Notes under the pieces: model-generated
Told to the model about the DNA's origin: nothing
What the model saw: only the letters and a program-made list of their open reading frames with translations
Database searches by the model: none
Shown: positions 45,793 through 55,191 of the stretch, one piece after another
How the letters are laid out: each line of letters begins with the position of its first letter
Position numbering within the stretch: the first letter of the stretch is position 1
Assembly: GCF_006538345.1 (NCBI RefSeq)
Contig: NZ_BJKL01000003.1
Span: 412,408 to 476,407 of the forward strand
Direction: 5' to 3'
Source: Alteromonas sp. KUL49
GTDB lineage: Bacteria; Pseudomonadota; Gammaproteobacteria; Enterobacterales; Alteromonadaceae
Length of the DNA stretch: 64,000 nt
Made by a program: the position numbers and the translations under genes

Positions 45793-47478
45793 CTACTGAT
45801 AGCTCATTTGCTGGCTTAGTAGGTCGATAAACTCAGGGTTTAAAATCGCGCCGTCGCGCACCCACACCTGAACACCATTTGCATCAACAGTCGATGTTAG
45901 ACTTTCCCCTTGCGCAATACTGACTTCCTCGCCGCTGATAGCCTCTTTCCACAAACCAGGCTCTAGGTAGTCTAAGACTTCAAAGCCTTGCGCTTCTGTA
46001 CCTTTATTCAAAAGCACTAACGCAGTTTGCTGAGAATTTTCATCTTGCAACACGCGATAAAACGCCGCTTTGTGACCGTTCAACTCAATGTTGTACTGCA
46101 AACCTCGCTGAAGCGCAGGTGTTGCTTTTCTGACGTTGGCGATCGTCGATAAGTTATTTTGAATATGGTGAGTTTTCGCAAGTTCAATATTATCTTGACC
46201 AAAATAGTTGCGATTACCTGAGTGCTCAGCAGTACCGCGCATAAAACCGATTTCGGACCCTTGATACACCACTGGGATACCACGAGCGGTGAATAACCAG
46301 TTATGAGCATTGATAAAACCATCGTCAGTGGCATTCATACGAGGCATATCGTGGTTATCGTAAAACGTTGTCAGATCATAAGGATTATTATAAGGACCAT
46401 GGGTCAAGTAAAGTACATCAGCAAGTACGGCATAGTCACTCTCTGCTGGATTTTCGAATACGCTGAGCATGGCTTTTTGCATAGGAAAATCAAGAACGCT
46501 CACCCCACCGTTTTTCGGTAAGGTATGTTGTGCAATAAAATTAGCATCGTATTGAAAGCTCTCGCCAAACATAAAGAAGTCTGGCTTAACTTCTCTGATG
46601 CGATCTGCAGCCTCTCGCCAAAAGCTGTGAGGCACGTGTCGAATAGTATCTATGCGAAATGCGTCAGCGCCCTGAGAAATCCAATACAAATAGCTATTGA
46701 TAAGATAATCTCGAACCACGGGGTTCTCATCATCTAAGTTAGACAATTTCACTAGGTCTGGGTAGTTGTGAAAAAAGCTATGTAACGGGTTGTTCTCAGG
46801 GTCGAGTGCTTCAGGCGCTAAGTTTTGATGATCGGCCACCAGATTGCCATCAATATCATAGAGCTCGCCAAACCCTTGTTGGTCTTGCGGCATGGTAAAA
46901 CTGGGCGTTCCATGGTTACCTACAATATCAAACACTGATTTAAGGCCAAACTGGTCTCGCATGGCCTGTGTATATTGAGCCACCGACAAATCTTCACTCA
47001 CTAAATGTTCATCAGCTTTGTAGAAGTTTGTCGCCCAATACCCGTGATACCCAGTTTTACCGCCGTCTTTAAACTGGCCGCCATAGGTGATTTGCTCATC
47101 ACCGGTAAAATGTTCATCTGGGTTGTCGACCACTGGCGTCATCCATACCGCAGTGAATCCCATATTAGCGATATATTCACCATTATCTAGGATCCCTCTT
47201 AGGTCACCTCCCATGTAACCAACATAAGCTTTCTCTCCATTCTCACCTTCTAACGGAAGCATCCATGTGGGGTTGTCACCACCTTGGTCTTCAAAGTTGT
47301 TGGCTGCATCACCGTCAACAAAGCGGTCAGTCATAACAAAATAAACAGCCTCTGCAGCAAAAGGCGTTTTAGTACCGTAAATTTCTGGAGATTTTGAAAC
47401 GGCAGTTTCCGTTGACGCGCATCCGGTCAACGTTGCTAATGCCATAGATAATGCGATTGTATTTTTACGAAAATTCAT
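45793..47478 (-). CDS. GH13 alpha-amylase, lipoprotein
   Basis: A 561-residue enzyme with lipobox LTGC (Cys20), so anchored in the outer membrane or periplasm. The (beta/alpha)8 motifs are SVFDIVGNH, ADAFRIDTIRH (nucleophile Asp277), FMFGESF (acid/base Glu306) and YDNHD (Asp377). The early DRFVDGD segment is of the CGTase/Bacillus amylase type. It should hydrolyse alpha-1,4-glucans. It is the last gene of an operon of three, 17 bases after the permease. Confidence 0.92.
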   Translation of the reverse strand: MNFRKNTIALSMALATLTGCASTETAVSKSPEIYGTKTPFAAEAVYFVMTDRFVDGDAANNFEDQGGDNPTWMLPLEGENGEKAYVGYMGGDLRGILDNGEYIANMGFTAVWMTPVVDNPDEHFTGDEQITYGGQFKDGGKTGYHGYWATNFYKADEHLVSEDLSVAQYTQAMRDQFGLKSVFDIVGNHGTPSFTMPQDQQGFGELYDIDGNLVADHQNLAPEALDPENNPLHSFFHNYPDLVKLSNLDDENPVVRDYLINSYLYWISQGADAFRIDTIRHVPHSFWREAADRIREVKPDFFMFGESFQYDANFIAQHTLPKNGGVSVLDFPMQKAMLSVFENPAESDYAVLADVLYLTHGPYNNPYDLTTFYDNHDMPRMNATDDGFINAHNWLFTARGIPVVYQGSEIGFMRGTAEHSGNRNYFGQDNIELAKTHHIQNNLSTIANVRKATPALQRGLQYNIELNGHKAAFYRVLQDENSQQTALVLLNKGTEAQGFEVLDYLEPGLWKEAISGEEVSIAQGESLTSTVDANGVQVWVRDGAILNPEFIDLLSQQMSYQ

Positions 47479-47495
47479 TAGTAGCTAACTTCCTA

Positions 47496-48956
47496 TTACG
47501 CTGACACTTCTGCAGACTTCGGTTCTTTGACAAAATAAACACTGATGGCCCCAAGTAGCATGGAAATACCCGCAACCACGATGATGTATTTCGCGTCATT
47601 ATCAAACACGCTACTCAAGATCCAACCCGCGGTAAGACCGGAAACGATCTGAGGTGCTGCTACTGTGAAGTTAAATATGCCCATATACACGCCCGTTTTA
47701 TTCGCAGGAAGTGCTCCTGCCAACATGGCATAAGGCATTGCCAAAATCGCTGCCCATGCAATACCAATCCCTATCATTGGAATAAGTAGGTTTACAGCAC
47801 CCTGTGGCACAGTGACTTCAGTGATCAATAAGTTAACGTTAACTGCATTAAGGTCTTGGAATAGTAAGAAGCTGACGTAGCTGATACCACCCAGCGCTAG
47901 CGCGCCACCGTAAACTAGCTTTCTTCCTAGGGTGTCAGCAAGTTTGGCTAATACAATAGAAAACAGTGCAGCGAAGACGGAATATGCAGCAAACAGAATA
48001 CCAACCCAATCGCCGGCAGCGCCTTTGGCTGCAGAGATTGCTTCTGGTACGACAGCTACCGAGGCAATGTAATCTGGATCGAACCACTGTTTATCTACGC
48101 CCCAAATGTGCTGGGTAATGGCTGGCGTGGTGTATACCCACATGATGAACAATGCAAACCATGAGAAGAACTGGACAACCGCTAACTGGCGCATCATTGG
48201 TGGCATTTCACCGACAAGGGTAAAGAATCCTTTAAGGCGTTCTCCTGTAGACAATTTTTCTTCGGTGGTCGATACAGCATCAAGGCCTTTGTACTTATTG
48301 TAATCTTCAGGCGCATATTCTTTGGTTCTAAACACAGTCCAAAGCACGGTGCCAAGCAGCACAGTAGCGCCGATGTAGAACGCCCACATGACAGATGGTG
48401 CAACCTCACCCATTTGGGCAGTGTTTTCTAGGCCAATCACATTGGTGAGTACAAACGGTAAAATTGAACCAATGACTGCACCAATGTTTATGAGCAGCGA
48501 CTGTACTGAATAACCAATGTTTCGTTGCGAGGCAGGTACCATATCTGACACAAGTGAACGGAAGGGTTGAAAGCACACGTTAAACGACGCGTCCATCAAT
48601 GCAACCATCAGTGCACCCATTAACATAGGGGCAAGAAATGCAACGAATATTGGTGCGTTAGGTAGCAATATCATGCCAACTACCGCAGCTATTGCACCGG
48701 CAAGAATAAATGGTCTACGTCGCCCTAGTCTATTCCACGTTCTATCCGATGCTGAACCTACGATGGGCTGAACGATAAGCCCCATAATTGGCGCAACCAA
48801 CCAAAACAAAGAAAGAGAGTGCAAATCAGCACCCAAGTCTGAGAGTATTCTACTTACATTCGCATTTTGTAGTGCGAATCCAAATTGAACACCCAAGAAG
48901 CCAAAACTGACATTCCATATTTGCCAAAATGATAAACGTGGTTGTGATACCTGCAT
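47496..48956 (-). CDS. MFS permease of GPH/SLC45-like type, probable maltodextrin importer
   Basis: A 486-residue protein with twelve membrane helices. GFLGVQFGFALQNANVSRI at the start and GSASDRTWNRLGRRRPFI after segment 2 are typical of the SLC45-like sugar-cation symporters of alpha- and gammaproteobacteria. The gene sits between two amylase genes, so it likely imports maltose or maltodextrins freed outside. Substrate is inferred from context. It lies 30 bases after the upstream amylase and shares its operon. Confidence 0.88.
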   Translation of the reverse strand: MQVSQPRLSFWQIWNVSFGFLGVQFGFALQNANVSRILSDLGADLHSLSLFWLVAPIMGLIVQPIVGSASDRTWNRLGRRRPFILAGAIAAVVGMILLPNAPIFVAFLAPMLMGALMVALMDASFNVCFQPFRSLVSDMVPASQRNIGYSVQSLLINIGAVIGSILPFVLTNVIGLENTAQMGEVAPSVMWAFYIGATVLLGTVLWTVFRTKEYAPEDYNKYKGLDAVSTTEEKLSTGERLKGFFTLVGEMPPMMRQLAVVQFFSWFALFIMWVYTTPAITQHIWGVDKQWFDPDYIASVAVVPEAISAAKGAAGDWVGILFAAYSVFAALFSIVLAKLADTLGRKLVYGGALALGGISYVSFLLFQDLNAVNVNLLITEVTVPQGAVNLLIPMIGIGIAWAAILAMPYAMLAGALPANKTGVYMGIFNFTVAAPQIVSGLTAGWILSSVFDNDAKYIIVVAGISMLLGAISVYFVKEPKSAEVSA

Positions 48957-48986
48957 TATTCCACTCTATTTTTTGTTGTAATAAAT

Positions 48987-50882
48987 TTAGTCAACGACGA
49001 AGACAGTTGCCGACATGGGAGAAACCGTAATCGGTGAATCTATGGCAATAGTTTTGCCATCGTAAAGTCGTCTTACTGACGCCTGGCCTTCCAAGGCCCA
49101 TTCAAAGACTTGCATATCAAAAGCAATGTCTTCGTCATTTTTGTTAAGCACTACAATGATCCGGTTTTCTGAAGCTTTACCTTCATCTGGCAACCTAATG
49201 TAAGTATAAACACCATTAACAGGAGCGTAGTGCTTCATTTCACCATTGAATACTTCTGGCATAGTCTTACGCAGCGACAATAATTGTTTTACCCGTGCTT
49301 GTGCCCATAAAGCGTCTTGCGATAAGCCAATACCCGTGAAACCATTAGTTGTGTCAGACGCCCAACCACCGGGAAAATCAGTTCTGATGATACCGTGATC
49401 ACCCGTTCCCGGGTTTTTCATCAATATCTCTGTACCATAAAAGACTTGAGGAACGCCTCGTACCGTCAAGAAGAACGTCATTGCCATATTCCAACGGGCT
49501 TTGTCTTCGTTGAGTTGGCTGAATATTCGGCTCATATCGTGATTGTCAGGAAACACTACGAGATTGCCAGCGTCACCGTAGAGAAAATCTGATGCTAAGG
49601 TTTGATAGATATTGGTTAATCCCGTATTCCAGGTTTCCTCAGCGAGAAGCGCATTGGTCACATTCACTTGTAACGGAAAGTCCATAACACTAGGTAGTGC
49701 ACTTTGGTAGTCGTCATAACGAGGCGAACCTGCCTGCCAATATGCGGTAATTGCGGGATTCACCGACCACTCTTCACCGACAATATTGAAATTTGGGTAC
49801 TCCTGCATAATTCGACTCGTCCAGTCGGCTAAAAATGCTTTGTCAGAGTATGAATAAGTGTCTACCCGTATACCGCTCAAACTGGCATATTCCACCCACC
49901 AAATTGCATTTTGAATAAGATAATTAGCAAGTTGGGGGTGCTTTTGATTTAAGTCTGGCATTGTTGGCACGAACCAACCATCAGCAAATGCTGCAATATC
50001 AGAAGCAATTCCATTGGGGTCATGTAGCGCTTCTCGGCGATGTGATGTAGGCGAAAACGATCCATTATGGTGGATCCAATCATGGGATGGCATATCTTTC
50101 ATCCACAGGTGTTCACTACCAATGTGGTTCAACACCATATCCATAATAATACCTATTCCTTTGTCGGCAGCGGCCTCACTCAAATCTACATATTCTTGGT
50201 TAGTTCCAAAGCGGGGATCAATCAGATAATAGTCGGTGGTTGAGTAGCCATGGTAAGAGTACTTATCCATGGCATTTTCTAACATGGGCATGGTCCAAAT
50301 TTGAGTGAAACCCATATCTGCCAAATAATCTAAATGCTGTTTTATCCCTGCAATATCACCGCCGTGACGTCCACCTTTATAGTCTCGGTTGAGCTTATCT
50401 GCATACCCTTCTAGCGAATCGTTTGATGTATCCCCGTTGGCAAAACGGTCAGGTGCAATAAGGTAAATAGCATCTTTCGGCTGAAACCCTTGGCGAGACG
50501 CAGAGCCCTCTTCTCTTGCTTTGATCTCATAATCTAGGACAGTGGTTGTGTCGTCTTCATAAGAAATTGTGATGGCTAGGTTTTGCGGTTGAGCCTTGGT
50601 AAGGTTCAAAGTCACGAACAAGTAGTTCTCTGAGTCTAGGTGTTTTGTCTCGACAATGCTTACATCGGCCACATTGATCGACACATCAGCAGATGCGATA
50701 GAATCACCATAGATCATCAACTCTACGGTACTATCCTCCATACCTGCCCACCAGTTAGGTGGTGACACAGATAAATCAGAGGCCAACGTAGTAGAGGCAC
50801 TGAATACACTAGCGCAAACAAGTGCTAGAGGTATAAACAAGCGAGGCAATCTCAATGTGATCATTCTTTCACTCAATGCCAT
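48987..50882 (-). CDS. GH13 neopullulanase/cyclomaltodextrinase-like enzyme, exported
   Basis: A 631-residue enzyme with a signal peptide (cleavage after LAS, near residue 35), an N-terminal beta domain (about 36-125, SPPNWWAGMEDS, typical of SusA-like enzymes) and a GH13 barrel. Catalytic Asp341 is in GIRVDTYSYSD, Glu370 in NIVGEEW, and the third Asp in FPDNHD. It is probably periplasmic and acts on maltodextrins, cyclodextrins or pullulan. It heads the operon with the permease and lipoprotein amylase; a candidate operator lies 125 bases upstream. Confidence 0.92.
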   Translation of the reverse strand: MALSERMITLRLPRLFIPLALVCASVFSASTTLASDLSVSPPNWWAGMEDSTVELMIYGDSIASADVSINVADVSIVETKHLDSENYLFVTLNLTKAQPQNLAITISYEDDTTTVLDYEIKAREEGSASRQGFQPKDAIYLIAPDRFANGDTSNDSLEGYADKLNRDYKGGRHGGDIAGIKQHLDYLADMGFTQIWTMPMLENAMDKYSYHGYSTTDYYLIDPRFGTNQEYVDLSEAAADKGIGIIMDMVLNHIGSEHLWMKDMPSHDWIHHNGSFSPTSHRREALHDPNGIASDIAAFADGWFVPTMPDLNQKHPQLANYLIQNAIWWVEYASLSGIRVDTYSYSDKAFLADWTSRIMQEYPNFNIVGEEWSVNPAITAYWQAGSPRYDDYQSALPSVMDFPLQVNVTNALLAEETWNTGLTNIYQTLASDFLYGDAGNLVVFPDNHDMSRIFSQLNEDKARWNMAMTFFLTVRGVPQVFYGTEILMKNPGTGDHGIIRTDFPGGWASDTTNGFTGIGLSQDALWAQARVKQLLSLRKTMPEVFNGEMKHYAPVNGVYTYIRLPDEGKASENRIIVVLNKNDEDIAFDMQVFEWALEGQASVRRLYDGKTIAIDSPITVSPMSATVFVVD

Positions 50883-51006
50883 TCGTCACTCCTTAAAACA
50901 CCAATATCGCTGATTTGGTTAGTGCTAACACAAGGTTAATTGGTCTGTTAACAATACGTTAACTCGCTCAACATACTACTCTGTTGAGCGTGTCAGACCA
51001 ATATCA

Positions 51007-51020
51007 TGCATACGTATTCA
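51007..51020. promoter_or_regulatory. Candidate LacI operator upstream of the neopullulanase operon
   Basis: TGCATACGTATTCA, palindromic but for one pair around the core ATACGTAT. The 12 bases CATACGTATTCA recur upstream of the next amylase gene at 53044-53055. The likely reader is the LacI-family protein encoded at 44108. Confidence 0.55.
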
Positions 51021-51046
51021 CGGAATTGGCGGAATACCCGGCCTGT

Positions 51047-52978
51047 TTACAATTTCAAAATCACGCTGCCATTAATGTCGAGTGACAAATTGACCGTGAT
51101 CCCTTGATCATCGGTAGTCGCTGTGACTACGCTGTCGTTGAGTAAATCTGGCAATGAGAGGCTTTCTGCAAGACTGTCAAAATTAGCGATGGCTGATTTG
51201 GGTATATTAATCATGACTGACGAGACGGGTTCGCTGGCAAAATTTGACACTACAAGTAAGTGCTCTTTTCCAGTGGAACGAATAAATGCAAATTGTTGTT
51301 CAGAATAATTGTTATCGAGAACCAAATTGTGTTGATGCAGACTTATGTAATTTCCAGCAATAGCGGCTTCTTTGGTGGTGATAGTCATTACCCGCTCGTA
51401 GTATGCGCGAAGTGAACGCTCTTGTTCGCTAGATTGACCACCATCAAAGGCACCGCCATTCATCCATCGTTGATGGGCAGGCACACCAGCATAATCAAAA
51501 ATTGAGGTTCGTGTTGGGTCGCCAAAGCCCATATCTTCACTGCCGTCTTCACCCACATCTTGACCAAAGTAAAGCAGTGTTGGAGATTGGCTAATGGTGG
51601 CAGAAACCACTAGCGCAGGTTTACCCCGCTCTGCACTTCCCGCAAAATCTGGACTCGCAATACGCTGCTCGTCGTGATTTTCTAGAAAGTGCAGCATTTG
51701 CGGTGCTATATCGCTTACCTCAGCGTGGATAGCAACAAGGTCAGACACCTTACCACTCCCCTGCATAATGGCTTTTAAGGTGTCGTAAAAACCCACCTTG
51801 TCATAAAGATAATCCATTTTGCCAAGTGCTAAGTAGTCTCGATATTTGTCAGGCTGATAGACCTCTGCCAAAAGGAATGCATCAGGGTTTTGTTGCTTAA
51901 TGGAAGAGTTCAAAAACGACCAAAACTCTACGGGTACCATTTCAGCCATATCAAACCTAAAGCCATCAACCCCTTTATCCAGCCAATACAGAGCAATGTC
52001 TCTGAACTTAAACCAAGAAGCAGGTAACTCTTTGCCTGCCCAAAAATCGGCATGGGCCTTGTGCCCCATTGCTGCATACTCTGGCGGTAATGTGGGAAAG
52101 TCATAGGTGCCGTCTGGACGTACACCGTAGTTTATTTTGACAGTTTCATACCAATCATTGACTGAAGGCTGTGCCGCTCTTGCGCCATTACCCGTCCACT
52201 TTGCAGGCGTCTCGGCAAAGTTACCATCCGACATTGGATGCGACTCACCGCCCAACACCAATGCACTATGATTTTCTGGCACGCTGAAGGCTTGGTCTGG
52301 TACATAGTAAAAGTCATTGTCTCTGCGATACTCTACACTTGTGTCATCATGTGCACCGAAATCAACAACACCATCGGGTGCAGATAAGGATTCATAGCGA
52401 CGGGCCACGTGATTTGGCACAATATCAATCACCACTTTCATTCCCGCTTCATGAGTGCGTTCAATCAGCGCTTCGAATTCTTCAAGGCGACTTTCTGGAT
52501 CATCAGCAAGATCAGGGTTAACGTTGTAGTAGTCTTTTACTGCGTACGGCGACCCAGCTCTACCTTTTATAACGTCGGGATCATCGAGGGATATACCCAC
52601 GTGCGTATAGTCGGTGACTAAAGCATGATGCGGAACCCCTGTGTACCAAATATGTGTGGTACCAAGGTCTTTAATACTCTGTAGTGCTTGTGGCGTGAAG
52701 TCGCTAAATTTACCGACGCCGTTTTGTTCTAACGTACCCCAGGGGATATTTGATGTATTTGTGTTACCGAACAAACGGGTAAAGACTTGGTAAACCACAA
52801 ATTTTGAAGACTTCTGGTTACTCACTTCCGAGGTATTGGCTTGTTCTACCACACTTTGACTAACCTGTTGAGGTTCAGCGATTTGAGGACTCTCTTTACA
52901 AGATAGAAGAGACATCACGGCAATTCCAACAACACTCAAACGAAAAACAGATTTATTTTTTAATACAGTACCATGCAT
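51047..52978 (-). CDS. GH13 alpha-amylase, lipoprotein (MalS-like)
   Basis: A 643-residue lipoprotein (lipobox LLSC, Cys27) followed by a linker of about 30 residues and then a GH13 barrel. Motifs: KVVIDIVPNHVARR, VDGFRFDMAEM (Asp343), FLLAEVYQPDKY (Glu372) and FLENHDEQR (Asp436). It is a separate unit from the three-gene amylase operon, with its own candidate operator upstream. The large insert SPYAVKDYYNVNP to PNHV is of the extracytoplasmic amylase type. Expected role is cutting starch on the outer surface. Confidence 0.92.
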   Translation of the reverse strand: MHGTVLKNKSVFRLSVVGIAVMSLLSCKESPQIAEPQQVSQSVVEQANTSEVSNQKSSKFVVYQVFTRLFGNTNTSNIPWGTLEQNGVGKFSDFTPQALQSIKDLGTTHIWYTGVPHHALVTDYTHVGISLDDPDVIKGRAGSPYAVKDYYNVNPDLADDPESRLEEFEALIERTHEAGMKVVIDIVPNHVARRYESLSAPDGVVDFGAHDDTSVEYRRDNDFYYVPDQAFSVPENHSALVLGGESHPMSDGNFAETPAKWTGNGARAAQPSVNDWYETVKINYGVRPDGTYDFPTLPPEYAAMGHKAHADFWAGKELPASWFKFRDIALYWLDKGVDGFRFDMAEMVPVEFWSFLNSSIKQQNPDAFLLAEVYQPDKYRDYLALGKMDYLYDKVGFYDTLKAIMQGSGKVSDLVAIHAEVSDIAPQMLHFLENHDEQRIASPDFAGSAERGKPALVVSATISQSPTLLYFGQDVGEDGSEDMGFGDPTRTSIFDYAGVPAHQRWMNGGAFDGGQSSEQERSLRAYYERVMTITTKEAAIAGNYISLHQHNLVLDNNYSEQQFAFIRSTGKEHLLVVSNFASEPVSSVMINIPKSAIANFDSLAESLSLPDLLNDSVVTATTDDQGITVNLSLDINGSVILKL

Positions 52979-53043
52979 AGTTTTTAGCTAGTCAATTAAC
53001 ATAAAACATAAGCATACGCGTTAATCACTTGTTAACACAATTA

Positions 53044-53055
53044 CATACGTATTCA
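53044..53055. promoter_or_regulatory. Candidate LacI operator upstream of the MalS-like gene
   Basis: CATACGTATTCA, identical to the site at 51009-51020. It lies 66 bases upstream of the amylase start at 52978, in the gap to the RNA methyltransferase gene. Confidence 0.55.
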
Positions 53056-53072
53056 GTGAGGCTTGTGGCTGT

Positions 53073-53606
53073 TTATCGTACTATTTTTGTCGTGTTGTTA
53101 TTGTCTCTGCTGTTTCGTATGAGCGCATCGCCTTGTTCATACTCACTCTTCGCTAATCGGTCGTAAAGCACAACATTTGCAGTCGCTGCTAGATTCATAC
53201 ACGAATAGGTTGGTACATAAACAACATCATCGCACCAAGATAAGACATCCTCTCCTAGGCTTCCGTCCTCTGGGCCAAACACATAAAAAGCGTTTTTGGG
53301 ATGCTCAAACGATGGCAAAGGTATTGCGCCCTCAACGAGTTCTACAGCAACAACTCTCGCCCCGTCGGGCTTCACGTCTTTGAGGTTTTCTACACCCACC
53401 GTGGGAATAACTTTATGAAAAGCTTTTGTGTCAGCATTAAAGTCTTTCGCAAAGCGATACCTTTGACCCGTATAGAACACGCTAGACACACCATAGCAGC
53501 CGGCTGCACGCAAAATCGACGCTACATTGACGGCATTCTTGGGGTTAACTAGACCAATACTGATGGTCTGTTTAGGAAATGATAGAGACTTTTCGGGGGA
53601 ATTCAT
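53073..53606 (-). CDS. SpoU/TrmH-family RNA 2'-O-methyltransferase
   Basis: A 177-residue protein of the SPOUT fold. Motif 1 is SIGLVNPKNAVNVASILRAA, motif 2 AFYVFGPEDGSLGE and motif 3 CMNLAATANVVLYDRL, which form the knotted SAM site. It lacks an N-terminal RNA-binding extension, as TrmL-type enzymes do, but the substrate RNA cannot be named. The first gene of the minus-strand group downstream of the amylases. Confidence 0.85.
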   Translation of the reverse strand: MNSPEKSLSFPKQTISIGLVNPKNAVNVASILRAAGCYGVSSVFYTGQRYRFAKDFNADTKAFHKVIPTVGVENLKDVKPDGARVVAVELVEGAIPLPSFEHPKNAFYVFGPEDGSLGEDVLSWCDDVVYVPTYSCMNLAATANVVLYDRLAKSEYEQGDALIRNSRDNNNTTKIVR

Positions 53607-53630
53607 AACAACAGAATTTAAATGACAGAG

Positions 53631-54080
53631 TTAAATAAAATGGGAAACATCCGTAACTTTTGCACAAATGAAGCACCCGGCAATAATAGCAATATTGACT
53701 ACACCGCGCACCCATAGGGGCAAGGTTTTGGTGCTCATATTTAAAAATGTAGTCACTATTACCGCGATACCCATATAGCCAAACCACAAGGAGAGAAATC
53801 CCACCCTCTCTCGTTTAACCAAGAATATAGCGAGATCGTGAAATAAACCGCTGGTGATAAAAGTTAGCAGAAGCGCGATTGGCTTGGGTAGAAACCTCGC
53901 TAACGGCCTCATGACCAATTTGCTTAAATAGTATCCCCAAATAGGGTTCCAGTAGTGCCAAAACGTACTGAAATTAGGCGCTGACAGCGAGCGTATCAGC
54001 ATATTTTTTAGAGAATCTGGTGCACCCAAAGGCACACCATTTCGCTTTTCTACATATTGTGCAAGTGTGATACTACGCAA
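53631..54080 (-). CDS. Small MBOAT-like membrane acyltransferase
   Basis: A protein of 149 residues with three or four membrane segments. Segment FSTFWHYWNPIWGYYL and the MBOAT-type His in FITSGLFHDLAIF suggest a short MBOAT-family enzyme that moves acyl groups across the inner membrane. It is much shorter than typical MBOAT proteins but resembles short forms I recall in related genomes. The start (TTG 54080) lacks a Shine-Dalgarno and overlaps the preceding gene, so it is uncertain. Confidence 0.6.
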   Translation of the reverse strand: MRSITLAQYVEKRNGVPLGAPDSLKNMLIRSLSAPNFSTFWHYWNPIWGYYLSKLVMRPLARFLPKPIALLLTFITSGLFHDLAIFLVKRERVGFLSLWFGYMGIAVIVTTFLNMSTKTLPLWVRGVVNIAIIAGCFICAKVTDVSHFI

Positions 54081-54091
54081 AGGAAAGAGAC

Positions 54092-54547
54092 TTAGCTCGC
54101 ATCGTTTTCTAGAATGAAGTCTCTAAAACTACTCACAGACAAGAGGAAAATATCGAAGAACTCGGTAACGTGTTTATGGCTTATACCACCATTTGCCAAC
54201 AAGTCGGCTTCTAGCACAGGATCGTTATCATTGTCTAAATAAGCTTTAGACAAACGTTTAGTTTTATTCCATTCATTTACATCGACATAAGAAATATCTA
54301 CGCCCGTAATTGCGTAGTATAACTGCAGGTCACCATCTGGTTTATTGAATAGGATGTAACTGCGACCATCGATTTTAATTCTAATCATGCCGTCTTCTAT
54401 TTGCGATACTGCAGTGTAGCCATCGGTGGTAAGTATTTGTATCAGTTCGTTATCACTGTATCCACGGGCTAACTCATTGGCTAAAGCATTCATTGGAAAC
54501 ATCACAACAACCGCTAAAATTAATAGCGCACTACGTAGGTTTTTCAT
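54092..54547 (-). CDS. Exported YbjN-domain protein
   Basis: A 151-residue protein with a signal peptide (cleaved after ALA near residue 23), then a YbjN-like fold: YSDNELIQILTTDGY at the start, and IRIKIDGRSYILFN and YYAITGVDI. YbjN proteins are thought to regulate motility and fimbriae in enterobacteria, cytoplasmically; exported members are known in marine bacteria and their role is not clear. GGAGAG is well placed before the ATG. Confidence 0.68.
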   Translation of the reverse strand: MKNLRSALLILAVVVMFPMNALANELARGYSDNELIQILTTDGYTAVSQIEDGMIRIKIDGRSYILFNKPDGDLQLYYAITGVDISYVDVNEWNKTKRLSKAYLDNDNDPVLEADLLANGGISHKHVTEFFDIFLLSVSSFRDFILENDAS

Positions 54548-54639
54548 TCCACTCTCCGTTTTAGTGAAAACAATGTAAATTCCCGACAGCCTAGCATAAA
54601 CGATTGGAGCTAACCATCAAGACAGCCTAATCGATGCTC

Positions 54640-55116
54640 TTAGTTATACTTAGCAGCAGTAATAAACTCATCAAAAGACTCACACCACACGATAGCACTG
54701 GTGTAGCTCGCAGGGTCGATATGTGTGGGAACCTCCACAATGAAATTGTTAAAGGTTTTAATGTCACCAACCTTAACCATGGTTGATTTTAGTCGTTTGA
54801 AATCAGCTTCAGTTTCCACAAAGGTTGGAGAGAGATAAAGCTTATAGTCGGGTCCAGGCGCTAGCTCACCTGAAAAGGCAACAGCAGACGCTGAAACCGA
54901 TAAAATGCCTTCGCCCCAATGTAATGAGTCACTGTCTTGGAGTGTTTTCACAAACTGCCCTTCAAACAACTGGTCGCTTGAGACCTGCGATATTTGCTGT
55001 GTTGAGGGAGATTCAGGCGCTGTGAGAATTGGCAACGTATAAATGCCAATAGCAAATCCCACAATCCCCACTACAACGTGACTAGCAATGAGTGCAAGTA
55101 CGATAATGTATTTCAT
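54640..55116 (-). CDS. DM13-domain protein, membrane-anchored or secreted
   Basis: A 158-residue protein with an N-terminal membrane segment (about 3-27). The rest is a DM13 domain: FSGELAPGPDYKLYLSP, then NFIVEVPTHIDPASYTSAIV and the CESFDEFI end with the domain's cysteine. DM13 is proposed to bind a redox cofactor or act in redox of hydroxylated compounds. No partner gene is seen nearby. Confidence 0.8.
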   Translation of the reverse strand: MKYIIVLALIASHVVVGIVGFAIGIYTLPILTAPESPSTQQISQVSSDQLFEGQFVKTLQDSDSLHWGEGILSVSASAVAFSGELAPGPDYKLYLSPTFVETEADFKRLKSTMVKVGDIKTFNNFIVEVPTHIDPASYTSAIVWCESFDEFITAAKYN

Positions 55117-55191
55117 TAAAAAGTCCTTAATAACTTGTCGCCAACGACTAACCCATGAACACTCACTATTGAAAAACTATATTCTTATGCT

